A stretch of DNA of 64,000 nt from Harmonia axyridis (GCF_914767665.1 NC_059504.1:5210501-5274500), one strand, 5' to 3'. Positions 10,912 to 23,375 are shown, counted from the first letter of the stretch. Notes: generated from the sequence alone by a model not told the origin. A program made the numbers and translations.

Positions 10912-12151
10912 TCCATATGATTTTTAGTTAGTACCAACCTTCAAATGATACGTGTCGAAATTTGACAGCAGTCTGACCATCAATTTTTGAGATATTGCGT
11001 TGTGAGTGTAGCTATTTTTGTTATTTGAAAAAAGATGGTAAAATAGAAATTCGTGTGCTGATGAAATATTCCTTTTAGAAGGGAGAACATTCAGTTTAAG
11101 CAAAATCTAGGCTTGATGAAGAATTTCCGGTGTCTGCACCAGGAAAATCAACCATCATTGATTGGTATGATGGTATGCCAAGTTTAAACGTGGTTAAATG
11201 AGCACTGAAGACGGCGAACGCAGTGGACGTCCAAAAGAGGCTGTCACCAACGAAAAAATCTAAAAAGTTCACAAATTAATTTTGAATAACAGTAAACTGA
11301 ATTTGATCGAGTTGCAGACATTGTGAAGATATCATCTGAACTTGTACATCATATCATTCACGAATATTTGTACATGAGAAAGCTGTGTGCAAAATGGGTA
11401 ACGCGCGAGCTCACAATTGATCAAGAGCAACAACGTGTTAATGTTTCTGAGCAATGTTTCAAGCTGTTTAAGTGACATAAACCTGAATTTTTGCGTCGAT
11501 ATGTGACAATGGATGAAACATGGCTCCATTATTTCAATCCGGAGGCCAATCGACAGTCAGCTGACTGGACTGGACACGATGAACCGAACCCAAAGCGAGG
11601 AAAACACAACAGTCAGCTGGCAAAGTTATGTCATCAGTATTCTGGGAAGCGGAAGGTATAATATTCATTGATTACCTCCAAAAGGCCCAGACCATCAGCA
11701 GCGATTATTATATAGCGTTATTGGATCGTTTGAAGGATGAAATCGTTGAAAAACGGCCCCATTCGAAGAAAAAAGGCGCTGTTTCATCAAGACAATGCGC
11801 CGTGTCACAAACCAATGAAATAATGGCAAAATTGCATGAATTGGGCTTCGAATTGCTTCTGCATCTACCTTATTCGCCAGATCTGGCCCCTAGCGACTTT
11901 TTCCTATTCTCAGACCTCAAAAGAATGTTCGCTGGAAAGAAATTTAGCGCCAATGAAGAAGTAATCGCCGAAACTAAGGCCTATTTTGAAGCGAAAGACA
12001 AACTGTACTACAAAATGGTATCGAAAAGTTGGAAGATTGCTATAATCACTGTATCGCCCTCGAAAGCAACTATGTTGAATAATTAAATCGAATTTTGCCG
12101 AAAAAAAATGTGTTTTACTACGGTAGACCGGGGACTTTTCAATTTGCCTGT
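10912..12151 (+). mobile_element. irritans-subfamily mariner, degenerate copy I1
   Basis: The right terminal repeat (GACTTTTCAATTTGCCTGT) is followed by TA. The left repeat is lost, and similarity to the copy at 34172 starts in its 5' leader. Coding blocks in several frames resemble Himar1-type transposase: GKSTIIDW-like, TMDETWLHYF (about 11510) with the first Asp, PNPKRGK, FIDYLQKAQTISSDYYIALL (from 11668), and the C-terminal YSPDLAPSDFFLFSDLKRM with the third Asp. A frame break lies at the HQDNAPCH block (about 11790), and in-frame stops occur further upstream. It is a pseudogene. Confidence 0.85.
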
Positions 12152-12153
12152 TA

Positions 12154-12885
12154 TAATATTGTAGCGTCAATTGGAAACAATTAGTCCTTACGTTTGTTAC
12201 CCTCATAAACGATTCTTCAAAAGCCAGTGAAGCTTTGTTATTGAAATAATCAAGCAAATTAATTAATTCCTCCTTCCATAAGGCTGAATCCCCTAGCAAC
12301 AAATTTCGTTGATGCAAATTCTAGTCGGGCAAACACTTCTGGTCCAGGGTATTGGTGTATTTCATTTTCCGGTACACAACTGTTCTCCGGGGCTAGAATG
12401 TTCACTTAGTTAATTACTTCCACTTCAGAAACACTCGCGTCTACTTCGAACGCGCCCGGCTTTAGGTTTTAATGGATCAAATTCAATTTTCCGTATAATG
12501 GGCTCTAAATGACGGGAGTTTTAGAAAATTGCTCTGCGGTCGATCCACGTAGGAGGCTGGGGAATTGACTGGAAACCGCCGCTTCCCATTAGAACAGATG
12601 AACGTCGATTATTCATCGATGCGATCGGGATATATTTTTGTGTTTGATTTGAAACACGCTAAGCTCTCCACGCACAAGTGTTACCAGAAACAAATTTTAC
12701 ACCTTGTATATCCATTTCACAGAATAGTAATAAAGAAGGCTTCATCTGTTGAGATTACTACTCTGTAACCATTGCCAGAGTATCAGATTAGAGTAACAAA
12801 TTGGTAATTAAGTGAGTTTTTTGAGAGAAAACAATATAAAAAAATACAAAAATTTCTGAACTTATGTCTTTATATTCATTTACAT
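12154..12885. other. Unassigned DNA
   Basis: The stretch is moderately GC-rich at 12290-12620. No repeat partner or recognisable protein was seen. Confidence 0.35.
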
Positions 12886-13971
12886 AGGCAGACAATTTTG
12901 CTTTTCGAAAATTCGAGGCTTCATTGTGAAAGAACTGGTTCTTTATAATAATTATAATATTTTGAGTTATAGTTCTAGGGAGGCTAGGACTTCCTATTTC
13001 AAAGTTTCCAAGTATGTCTTGACCACTTTCGCAACATGGGGTCGAGCATTGTCATGCTGTAAAATCGCTTTATCATATCTCTCGTTGTATTGCGGCCGTT
13101 TGTCTCTCAATGCTCGGCTCAAAGGCATTAATTGCGTTCGATTATGATCGCCTGTGATCGTTTCAGTCGGTCTTAACAACACATAATACACTACTCCGAT
13201 CTGGTCCCACCAAATACTGAGCATTACCTTGGAACCGTAAATATTCGGTTTGGCCGTCGACGTAGAAGCATGGCCGGGATATCCCCTTGATTTCCTGCGC
13301 TTGGGATTGTTGTAATGAACCCATTTTTCATTTCCAGTCACAAATCGATTCAGAAGTCCCTTCCGTCTTTGTCTAGCAAGCACCTGTTCACAAGCAAACA
13401 ACGGCCGTTCAACATATCTCTGCTTCAATTCTTACGGCACCCAATTTACTTGTTTCTGAATCATTCCCATGACCTTCAGACGTTTTGAAATGGCTTGTTG
13501 CGTCACTCCCAATGATTCTGCTAATTCTTGTTCCGTTTGACACAAGTCTTGATCAAGTAGTGCCCCCAATTCTGCATCTTCGAAAACCTTCTCTATGCCA
13601 CCGCCATGCTGGGTTTCGACGTCCAAATCCCGTTCTTGAAGCATTTGAACCAATCTCGGCACGTTCTTTCACTAATAGAGGCCTCACCATAGGTATCTGA
13701 GAGCATGCGATGAGCCTCAGTCGCAGATTTATTCATATTAAAGCAGAAAATTAAAACCTCCCGCAAATGACTAGAATTCGGCTCGTAAGCTGACATGTTT
13801 AATCGAGAATAACTTCATGATGCAGGCACAAATCGACTAATATTTCGATGGCGTTATGTTAACAAATACCTAAGCTTATTGTATGACATCTACGATCCAT
13901 TTGTTTCGACAACCATTTACCGCTACACCCATCTATTGCAAAACGGCGAAAGCAAAGTTGTAAGTACACCT
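12886..13971 (-). mobile_element. mauritiana-subfamily (Mos1-like) mariner, copy Mm1
   Basis: The ends resemble AGGTGTACAACTTTGC and its complement, with TA nearby. On the minus strand the transposase starts MSAYEPNSSHLREVLIFCFN (13796) with the first helix-turn-helix, breaks frame near 13600-13660, continues through QQAISKRLKVMGMIQK (second helix-turn-helix), meets a stop before 13430, then reads TGNEKWVHYNN (first Asp changed to Asn relative to the related copies' GDEKW) and ILQHDNARPH (second Asp). The C-terminal third, including the third Asp, is deleted between about 12965 and 12995, leaving only the 3' end. Confidence 0.85.
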
Positions 13972-15043
13972 AATATTTGAGACCAATTCAACCGCATCGA
14001 TAACATAATATGTATATAAATTGTAGAGATGTTACAACTTATTTGTCAATGAGGATATCAAACGATATGATAAGTTGCAATTTGCAATGTTATCTAAACA
14101 GGAAATTATCCACATTCCTGTCGATTTTCCCGTTGCAAAGGAATCTTGCGAACCTTCTATCATAACAACACTTGGATAATCGAATGAACATTAAAGCATC
14201 AAATGGATCAGACATTATTCAAGGTATATGTCATGAAAATGAAAGGAAAAAATCTATATGAGAAGTCATGCTGAAGTTTGCTATGACCTATAAGCCATCA
14301 TTCATCAATATTAGTTTCTGTATTTCGGAACGCAGAGGTAAATATCACCTTCATCAATTCTGCTATAGATTTTCATTGCTCTTGGTTGATTCCAAGTTCT
14401 TCCTGACTTCATATAGAGTATTGATATAAAGTATTTGTACATCGCATCATTTATAATATAATAATGCTCAAAAAAATTGTTCCATTTGTTTCAATACGTA
14501 TTTAAGTTGTTGAAGCCTTGTATTGAACTATCATAAGCAAGTGAGAATTCTTAGGATTCATTTTTTTTATATATAGCATTTTTTGAGACACCTGGTGAAA
14601 TAAATGTTGCAAGTTGACTCTTATTCATTATTTTCTCAGGTTGACAAATATTTTTCTAGCCTTTTTGATTATTTGAGCTATCTAACTGAAATGAATGACC
14701 AAGAAATAATTCATCTCTGAAAGCGAAATTCAAAATGTTCGTTGTTAATCGTAAATCATCTTCGATGGTCGACACGGTCTACGACTTCAACATGGTAATA
14801 TTTCGAACTAGTGATTTTGATGAACGTATAAACGCACTGGTAACATAAGTTAATTATTATTATATTTCTATACCTGTAATTGAATTGTTCCAAGCTGTTA
14901 CTCATCCACTCTAATAGAACTCAAGGGTATTGTATCCGATGTAGAGAACAAATTCAAATAAACTCTGTCGACTGATTCTCAGAATATTTCTGGTTTGATG
15001 AACTACACTCTAAAAACACTTGAAAAAAGGGCTCACAGGACTA
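13972..15043. other. Unassigned AT-rich DNA
   Basis: No open frame of note, repeat partner or terminal repeats were seen. Confidence 0.4.
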
Positions 15044-15159
15044 TATACAGTGTGGTCCAACGAAAACTTGTTAACCCTCGAATCAGAAATTGACGGAAGC
15101 AAGCGATTTTCCACATTTTCATTTCAAAGTGTTAAGTTTTCGTTGGACCACCCTGTATA
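15044..15159. mobile_element. Short hairpin MITE
   Basis: About 27-bp inverted arms, TATACAGTGTGGTCCAACGA on the left and the complement of TGGACCACCCTGTATA on the right, enclose about 60 bp, with TA at both outer ends. The TATACAGGGTG-type end is common among insect miniature elements. No coding capacity. A single copy in this window. Confidence 0.7.
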
Positions 15160-15720
15160 TATTCTAATATGTGAGATGTGCTTTTTTATGGTGTCATTGT
15201 TGTCGGATATTTTATATACTGAATTTTTATCAGTTATTTTTTTATGGCAACATTTCTATAATAGATCCGACTATTTCCTTTTTCATTACTCTTGAATTTT
15301 CTATGAATCTGCTGAAAAATTCAGTTTATAATTGAATAAGAAATTATCTGATCGGAAAAATTCGAGAGATATCATTTCCATCAATTAGTAGACGTTAGAG
15401 AAATACTTAATTAGAAATAGTTATGAAATAATGTGCAACAGTGTATAAGACTCTAAATGAGAGGATATTCCAGTCTGATGGAACCAATTATAATCAGACA
15501 ATGAATTAAATCGTTTCCGAACCCGATTGTAGAATGATTCAGACAAGTGAAGGGAAATTTGATTCAACGGTGTTGATGAGGTTTCTCATGTCATGATCTT
15601 GACAGAAGCGAAGTTATACACAGTTGCCAAGGTGAAGTCCAGAATTGGGCAAAGAAACAAAGACTTCAGTGTGATAATTAATTCTATCAAAACCATTTAA
15701 TGTTATTGCTAATGTATTAC
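15160..15720. other. Unassigned AT-rich DNA
   Basis: No supported feature. The last eight bases (TGTATTAC) directly precede the hAT end at 15721. Confidence 0.4.
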
Positions 15721-15831
15721 TAGGGATTCACGGCTTGGCTTGATTTTCAAGCTATTTGGCTTGAGCTTGACTTGATTTCGAGTCAAGCCCAAGTCAAGTA
15801 ATAGTTTTTCAATATCGAGTCAAGTCAAGTA
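15721..15831. mobile_element. hAT element terminus, truncated by a rosa-like insertion
   Basis: It starts TAGGGATTCACGGCTTGGCT and continues with the TCAAG-rich subterminal repeats found at 21083-21854 and 62172-62527. The rosa-like copy R3 abuts it at TA (15830-15831). No hAT sequence resumes after R3, so the other side is lost. Confidence 0.7.
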
Positions 15832-16774
15832 ACGGGTGTTTTTTTTAGAGCTATAGAACTTTAAATTGCAATGAAACAACGATGGATTATTCGATTGACA
15901 TGTATTTTATTTATCCGCAAGATAATCTTGTGGCATTACATTTTGAATATGATTTCTGCCATATGACCGTCACGGCTGGCTCGGATGTAATCCAATCTGG
16001 ACGTCCAATTTTCGATGACTTTTTCCAACATTTGTGGCCGTATATCGGCAATAACACGGCGAATGTTGTCTTCCAAAAGGTTAAGGGTTTGTGGCTTATC
16101 CGCATAGACCAATGACTTTACATAGCCCCACAGAAAGTAGTCTAGCGGTGTTACATCACAAAATCTTGGAAGCCAATTCACAGGTCCAAAAAACGTGAAA
16201 TTAGGCGGTCACCAAACGTGTCTTTCAATAAATCCATTGTGGCACGAGATGTGTGACATGTTGCGCCGTCTTGTTGGAACCACAGCTCCTGGACATTATG
16301 GTTGTTCAATTCAGGAATCAAAAAGTTAGTAATCATGGCTCTATACCGATCACCATCGACTGTAACGTTCTGGCCATCATCGTTTTTGAAGAAGTACGGA
16401 CCAATGATTCCACTAGCCCATAAAGCGCACCAAACAGTCAGTTTTTCTGGATGTAACGGTGTTTCGACATACACTTGAGGATTCGCTTCACTCCAAATGC
16501 GGCATTTTTGTTTGTTGCCGGTAGCCATTCAAACAGAAGTGCGCTTTATCGCTAAACAAAATAAAATGGACGTAGTGCACGATACGTATTCCGCACAGAA
16601 CCATTATTTTCGAAATAGAATTGCACTATTTGCAAGCGTTGTTCAGGCGTGAGTCTAATCATGATGAATTGCCAAACCAAATTGAGAATAATTCACTTGA
16701 CAGCTGTTAAATCGGTCGCCATCTTGAACAGTAATGCCATTTTAAAGTTATATACCTCGAAAAAAAACACCCGT
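15832..16774 (-). mobile_element. rosa-like DD41D mariner, internally deleted copy R3
   Basis: TA-flanked (15830-15831, 16775-16776), lying against hAT subterminal sequence. On the minus strand the catalytic domain is in two frames: IWSEANPQVYVETPLHP to FQQDGATCHTS (16528-16178), then CDVTPLDYF to IIFKM (16181-15936). The break is caused by extra A residues near 16190. It shares the N-terminal fusion junction (about 16570) of the other copies. It has further substitutions around the WLNGY segment and is non-functional. Confidence 0.88.
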
Positions 16775-16776
16775 TA

Positions 16777-17655
16777 TTACTGAAAGGGAATCAAATGAAT
16801 GAAGAAAAATACTAAAAATCAAAATAGTTCGATATTGCTTCCGATATTTCATAGAATGGTTCAATATTTCCCTTTCAAGCTATGAAAATGCTCATTTGCA
16901 TTCAACACCAATTCAAATTTATAGGACTGTAACTCTAGATATTTGTGTAAAACTTTTGGTATTCAATTCTGTTCGAGCCTTCTGGTGACAAGGCCATCCT
17001 TCAAAATAATCAATTGGCGTCAAAAACTCAATATATCAACTAGCCCCACCTGCAAATTCTTCGTGTATATCAAAACGTCTCCTATGTCACGCAACTGAGA
17101 ACTAATAACCTCCCAGGCGATCTCCAATACACCCAGCATCATAAATGTATTAGTGCAGAGTTCTACCTCACCCACCACCACAACAGTTATTCATTTCGTG
17201 TCAGACAGAATAAATATTCAGCCAGTAGATAAACACGTATTAAGTAATAAGGAACCTCGTAGTGCGAAACATATTATGCCATTGTTTTAATTGCGGACGC
17301 TTCCTAGGGCGCCAAATCAGGTCTGGCGGTCAGCTTTGATAAGGCCGACAAGGTCCCATGATTCATTTGTGCTTCTGCAAAACGTTAGACAGAACAGTGC
17401 ACAGATGAGATTGCCTATTCTTTTCGAAGGTCAGTCACGCTACGATTCCTGTCTATCAACTCTGCAGCTTTGTTATATGCATTTGGTTGTTTCGTGCCTC
17501 GAAAATGTTGGCTTTGCCTTTTAAAAGTGGGGATGGTTGGCTTTGGATTTGATATACGCAAGTATACGGAAGCACAATCGTCTACAACATAGCTGGTAAA
17601 CCATAATCAACGAAGTCCAATTCATTATTTTATGGAAGTTTGTTACATCCATAGG
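16777..17655. other. Unassigned DNA
   Basis: About 17030-17500 is less AT-rich and has no repeat partner. A 77-codon open frame at 17291 is not recognisable. Confidence 0.35.
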
Positions 17656-18239
17656 GTAATAAACATAGATATAGGGAGTATACCTACGCAATTTTTACAT
17701 GTCCCCAACATGGTTAGATTACGTTGACGGATTGTGATATATTTTCATATCTACAAATCTACTATATCGTTGTGAATGTATATTATATTGAATGAAATAT
17801 ATTTATTTGAGTGATTCCCGATTAAATATGCAAATTTGAATCTTTGGAATCCGATGCTTTTCCTAATTGTCGAATTTATAATAAGCAGAATATCTATTAT
17901 TTTCTGCATTAACCTGCTGAAATCCAAGATTTGGCAACTTTTGCTCTCCTAGTGTCATCGGTTGTTTCCTGTCGTTTGGCGTGCTTGAAGTTTGTTTTCT
18001 GAATTTCTGATATATTTAGGGATTTATTTCAATATATTTTGAGTTGACCTGAAACGTTGATTCACCATTGGACATAAGAAGTGCGTTTGTGTAGAAACTC
18101 GCGAATTGAGTGAAATATCGTATCAGTGATATGTTTTCATTTCCGCGCACTTCATGTCAAATTCGATAGTTCATATTGGGGACAAAATTTGCTTACTGAA
18201 AATGACATATACTCCCTCTATCTATGTTTATTGCTCTGA
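17656..18239 (+). mobile_element. TIR element MITE-A, copy 2 (complete)
   Basis: Both ends carry AATAAACATAGATAGAGGGA or close variants in inverted orientation. The interior aligns along its length with 26447-27022 (opposite strand) and 38163-38748. The CxxC-like frame near 18072 is damaged: ATG is ATT and several bases are missing in the Cys block. Confidence 0.8.
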
Positions 18240-18404
18240 AGTTACATCTTGATGATAATATGAGGATTACTGTTTGATAAATAAAATCTCCAGTTGTTTT
18301 CAGTTTACATATTTACAAAAAGTTAGTAGTTCAAGAGGAAAAGTCGAGAGGTTAAAATTGGTTTTCATCAGTGTTGAAATGGCAATGGAATAGGTTGAAT
18401 GTAG
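18240..18404. other. Short spacer
   Basis: Nothing supported between MITE-A and the following transposase relic. Confidence 0.35.
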
Positions 18405-18940
18405 AGTTTTCCAAAAAGAGGTTTCATCATCTGGGTAGCTGTCACTTTTGAATCTGTCATCGTTTGACATTCGAGAAGTATAAACTACGCCATTACTAAA
18501 AATTGTACAATACACGCTTCAACAAAGCATTGAAATTGTTAAAATTCATCATAAGAATGGTGAAAATTTTGCAGTCACAGTTCTCAAAACTAAAGCACTT
18601 TTGCTTCGTCGTGAAGCACCTTCTCGACCAGCAATAATGAAACTGGTGGATAAATTTGAGCTATTCGGACAAGTTTGTGATATGAAGAATCGAAACTGTG
18701 TACGACGCTCAAAAACAACGGACAATATCGTTGCTGATGTTGCCTGCAGTGGTGACGAAAAGCCAGGTTTGTTTATTCCTCGTCGATCTTGGGAATTAGG
18801 CATGGAATTGGAAGATATTGTTCATGTTCAACAATATGGCATTACGTGCCATACAAGTAAAGAAACAATCGCAATTTTGCAAGCAAAGTTTCCAGCTTGT
18901 ATTAGATATTTCTCAAAAAGGTGATCACAATTGTTCGACA
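18405..18940 (+). pseudogene. DD41D-like transposase relic (family X), copy X1
   Basis: Translated pieces match a Tc1/mariner transposase related to the rosa type: an N-terminal DNA-binding segment (REAPSRPAIMKLVDKFELFG), a linker ending in FIPRRSWELGM, then, after a large internal deletion, the block ELEDIVHVQQYGITCHTSKE corresponding to the second catalytic Asp region, here with Tyr instead of Asp. The 107-codon frame from 18601 spans the deletion. Its 5' leader (AGAGGTTTCATCATC) recurs at 30803 and 47335. Confidence 0.65.
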
Positions 18941-21082
18941 AGATCTTGTGAAAGATAAGGTCTTTGCCAAAGGTACATAATCGATTAAAGACCTTAAAGA
19001 TTGAACACGAGGCATTTATAAAAAAAATGTGAAATTAAATAAAGGGATATATTTCATCCGAAATATATAATTTCTTCCATGATTTCCAACTTTTGAAATA
19101 TACAGTTTTATATTTCAAATGCCATATGCAAATATCAGAATTTTGATAGCAAAATAAATAGAGGAGTCACAAAGCTATTTGGAAAACTACTAACTAATCA
19201 AGAATATAAACCTATAGGACCACCTGTAGGCTCCTAGTCAATCGAATTTTTAATTATGAAATTGTAATCTAATTCCCCTTGATACCACGTCCATTGGATT
19301 CATAACCAGCCACCATTATAATGCATAGATTACCCTGCACTTAATACGCCAGATGTTAATCTAAACCTTTTAAAGTTTGCTGCTAGTTCAAAGGTAATAA
19401 GCTTCTTTGGTCATGGTTCTCGCTCTTGAATATTAGACCTGGATTTGCCCGTTTTAATGGGAGATAATTATAAATCCGAAGAACTACCAATCTAAGCCAG
19501 CCAATTTCCTATGAGTTCAAGTTGAAACTATACAGAGTGAGGTTTGTAGGAAGGAATCAGCGGTAAATGAAATTGGATCGAAATTGTAAATCGGTAAAAA
19601 ATGCATATTATAATTATTATTATTATCCAGATTACAAAAGTTAAGAGTTCAGGCAATGCCTATAAACTAAAAAAAATGCATATATGCATACAATATTGAA
19701 ACAAACAACAAAAGTAAAAAAAAAAGTTGCATTCGAACATATATACACGATGGGGAAACAGTTGTTTATGTTTCTCGGTAAAAGCTCCAAGTCATTAATG
19801 ACAGTATGATACATCACCAACCATTGATAATACCATTATTCTATAGCCAATCTTTCGAAAGTATAAGTAATGCTGCATAAGTATTTTTATGGAACTATTT
19901 TTATTTCGAAAAGAAAAATTAACCTTGTTGAATAAAAATACAATATTGCCCCTATAAGAATATACCTACCCCCAAACATGGATCAATATGAATAGATTCA
20001 ATTCGAATCACAATTATATCACTCAATTGAAATTTTGTATACAGCTATTATAATAACTAGGGGCATATGAATAGAAAAGAAATGTATTTATAATTCTCGT
20101 GTTGTAATCAATAGTTTTTTTGATTGATCAATATTATTCTGGAAATGGAAAAATGAATGAAAGACCTTTTGGCGAAAGTAGACTTTCCTCTCAAAACCAT
20201 TAATCTTTTATTTGAAAATTTTTTAAGATTTTTGACTGATTTAATAGAAAAATTCACCCTGTACAATTCCAAGCAAATTGGGTACAATTTATTGAAGAAA
20301 ATCCATATTGATGGGCGGTCTCAATAAAGCCTTCTCTCTAGCATCAATCTAAGCTGCATCTTTCGCAAGCAAAATTTCTTTGTTGCTATTATATAGTTCC
20401 CTCATTGGTTTTTCCAAGAGCTCATGAAGGAAACATCATGCAGTTTCATTATATTTTATTAAAAAACTTCCAGAGCCACTGCAATTCCCTGTTGTCGTAT
20501 TTATGTTGAACAACTAGGATAATGAAAACAATGAAATGGAAGGAACTGCAATCAACCCGAAGATTTTAGGGTTTTGAAAAGTTTTATCGTCTTGCCTCGC
20601 TTGTAATCGTTGAGATATTTCGTTGAAAATAGACAATGTGATGCATTGTGGTGACAATCCACGAGAATATGTAACAAAATAATATATTCGAAAGATAATT
20701 TGATCAATATCTTAAAAAAAATGAGTTGAATGACTATATTTGAGTAAAATAGTGAGTGGGTGATTCTGGAAATTAGCATATTCGTTTGGTCATATGCAGC
20801 AAGTACAACGTTCACTTACACTTGCCCAAATATGGAAGTGTATCAAGTCGAATGCGCCAATTACTTTTTTCCAATTGCTTATCCAAAAATTTGCATTGAT
20901 CTCAATGAACTTCATCAAGATCCGTTCATCTTGTCGTTAAATTTTGACAAATCGATTTTTTCAATTGAATGTCTTTATCGGTTGTCTTTACAATTCATTT
21001 ATAATTACTGAGGTCCCTATGTCAATGAATTTTTCATACAAAGATTTCTTATAGTTAAAGGAAAAAGATCTTGACCGCTAAT
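18941..21082. other. Long AT-rich stretch without supported features
   Basis: More than 2 kb with only short fortuitous open frames. One TA-rich microsatellite-like patch lies near 19610-19630. The word TTCACCCTGTACAATT at 20258 resembles a miniature-element end without a partner. Confidence 0.4.
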
Positions 21083-21854
21083 TAGAGATTCACAGTTTGG
21101 CTTGATTTTCAAGCTACTTGGCTTGAGCTTGACTTGATTTCAAGTCAAGCTCAAGTCAAGTAGTAGTTTCAAAATCTCAAGTCAAGTCAAGTATTTATTG
21201 ATCAAGTACTTGAATCATATCAAGCTACTTGATTTTTAGCAGTTTAATTGTGTTGTGTCACATCAATAAAAAATGATGCAATGGGAAGGAACCTTGCAAA
21301 TCACAATGAAAAATAATAAAAAAATATAGTTTCTCAATATTGAGAAACCTCCAGCCTTTGTTTGATTTCATAATTTTCCATCCAGGCTCTAAGACACATG
21401 AGGCATCTTATAGATTTGTCGCCTAACCTATAGCGGGTTTATGTAACTGTAAGAGCAGCTCTGGAAAACCGTCTTTCAACGGAGCTGAAGATGCTGGCGT
21501 TGATAAAAAATCCTTGGCCATTTTGGTCAAGTTTGAAGGGATATTTCTGAAACTACCAAAGTCTACCAATAGATTTCATAAAAATATAAGAAAACTACTA
21601 ATAAAGTCACACTGGCAAATGCTTCAGTTTCTCGGCGCTCGAGGAATCTCCTTATTTAGTGTAAGGGCGCACGAGATTGCAGAAATATATGCTGTGCGGC
21701 GCATATCAAGCTCAAGTTATATCAAGTAGCTTGATATCAAGTCAAGCAATAAATTTTTAAAATCGAGTCAAGTCAAGCTCAAGTATGTAATTTTTCACGA
21801 GCATCATTTTCAAGTTGGTTAAAATGTCAAGCTGCTTGGCTTGATGAATTCCTA
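21083..21854 (-). mobile_element. Non-autonomous hAT element
   Basis: Both ends begin TAGRRATTCA (left TAGAGATTCA, right complement TAGGAATTCA). They are flanked by 8-bp direct repeats CCGCTAAT (21075-21082) and CCGCTAAC (21855-21862), a one-mismatch target duplication typical of hAT. TCAAG-rich subterminal repeats occupy each end. On the minus strand 21500-21340 reads SVERRFSRAAL, then after one stop LGDKSIRCLMCLRAWMENYE, resembling the C-terminal hAT dimerisation domain. The rest of the transposase is missing, so it depends on an autonomous relative. Confidence 0.8.
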
Positions 21855-21862
21855 CCGCTAAC

Positions 21863-22915
21863 ATGAGGATAAATGGAATTAGGTACGTGAATTAGATAAT
21901 TTGAAAAAAAAAATGGTGATGAATTGTCAACAAGTAATCAAGGGATTAATGAAATAAATACAATTTCAAATAACTAAGGATAAAAACTGAAGGATCCTTC
22001 AGTCTCATTTTTATCAACCTTTCATTTTTCAAGGAGTACTATGAGTTTCAACTACTGAGCTATGCCCCAACGTATAGTGATACTCTTTCAGTTGGTTCAC
22101 TATTACAAAATAAAGATCTAGTTTACTTTTGAATTTGGAATGCTGGTCTTTCGTAAAACGTATCCATAACATCAACATTTCAATCAAATAACAACTAACA
22201 AACCAGAATTTCAGTTCCATCGACAACGAAAAACTATAATGAAATATTCTACCAATAGTTTGCATCACTCATTGAAGCTTCCATCGGATTCCAACGGTCT
22301 GGTATCTTCAATTTAATCAACAAAGCTTTATATATTCCCCAAAGTCTGAAGTAGATTCGATAAGAGCGCATTCCCCTGGAATTGCAGGCTTCCATGTCTG
22401 CCATGGCGCCAGAAGATCTTATCACGCTGCTTATAGTGGCTCTGCAATTGGGAAATATCCTCGTTTTACCCTAGATTTGGTGCTATTTCTTCGCTGCGCC
22501 AAAATTCTGACTTGCATGAATAGGTTATGCAAGCCGAGGAGATCTTTCCCGTTTCCCTATTCCATGGTAAATAGGAGGGAATCCTCTTGATTGTATGTCA
22601 CTGGACGAATACCAATGAAATATTCTCCTATTTCTATGCTCGTAGAGAAAACCATTTGTTTCTTGGGATGTCAACAGTGTGATGGAGTTCTCTTAGACGT
22701 TAAATGAAATGGATTGTAATTGACGGCTCCAATCTAGAAACTGCCGGCAGATCCGATCTTCGATCAGTCCAACTCAAATCTAGATTGACCCTTATTTTAC
22801 TATCGTTACATTGGAACACACTTTACTTTTGTTTTGAGGCTTAGCCTTAATAAGTCCTGGACCTCGTACAGAGATATATTCAATATAAGCCTGTCAACAT
22901 TTCGGAACATAGGAG
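21863..22915. other. Unassigned DNA
   Basis: No repeat partner. About 22380-22560 is GC-richer and contains a 26-codon frame starting MSAMAPEDLITLL just after an AG at 22384-22389. This is too short to call. Confidence 0.3.
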
Positions 22916-23375
22916 TACGCTCTATTAGTGTGACGTCACACACCGCCATTTTTGGTTCTCCTGTCAGTGTTCGGAATCCAAACAAATAAATTGTCATTCA
23001 AAGTAGTACGGTGTCGTTGAAGGAATTGTCTTATTTTCATAAATAACAGTATTTGAGGAACGATTTCAGTATTAATTGATAGACAGAAGGAACGAGGTTA
23101 ATACCAGTAAGTTTGAATCCTGTATCATTTCCCAGATTTTGTAAAAAGCCGTGCTTATTAGTTGAACTTCAAGTTCGAACTTACTGGCATTAATCTCGTT
23201 CCTTCTGTCTATCAATCAATATTAAAATCGTTCCTTAAATAATCCTATTTATCAAAATGAGCCAATTTCTTCAACGACAACGTACTAATTTGAATGACAA
23301 TTTGTTTGTTTGGATTCCGAACACTGACAGGTGAACTAAAATGGCGGTGTGTGACGTCATCACTATTAGAGCGTA
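22916..23375. mobile_element. Foldback (long inverted repeat) element with CRE and YY1-like motifs
   Basis: Arms of about 200 bp (22916-23116 and 23174-23375) are inverted copies with scattered mismatches, separated by about 57 bp. The outer ends read TACGCTCTATTAG and its complement. Each arm carries TGACGTCA, the CRE palindrome, about 6 bp from CCGCCATTTT, a YY1/Pho-type motif. No protein is encoded. No second copy is in the window, so mobility is inferred from the inverted-repeat structure only. Confidence 0.7.
22930..22950. promoter_or_regulatory. CRE palindrome next to YY1/Pho-like motif (left arm)
   Basis: GTGACGTCAC followed by ACCGCCATTTTTGG. The mirror copy is in the right arm at about 23337-23363. 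Motif identity comes from known consensus sites; function is not shown. Confidence 0.4.

Noticed and set aside
15882..16115. 77-codon frames beginning MDYSIDMNFIYPQDN found antisense in several rosa-like copies
   Set aside because: They lie opposite the transposase C-terminus and 3' repeat and recur only because the element recurs; conservation follows the sense strand.
15713..16782. TATTAC after rosa-like copy R3 as the right-hand target duplication of the hAT end at 15721
   Set aside because: Only six bases match the left TGTATTAC and the hAT right end is missing, so it cannot be distinguished from chance.
22806..22997. 63-codon frame in the foldback element
   Set aside because: It crosses the arm edge and the matching frame in the other arm is not preserved; the motif explanation fits better.
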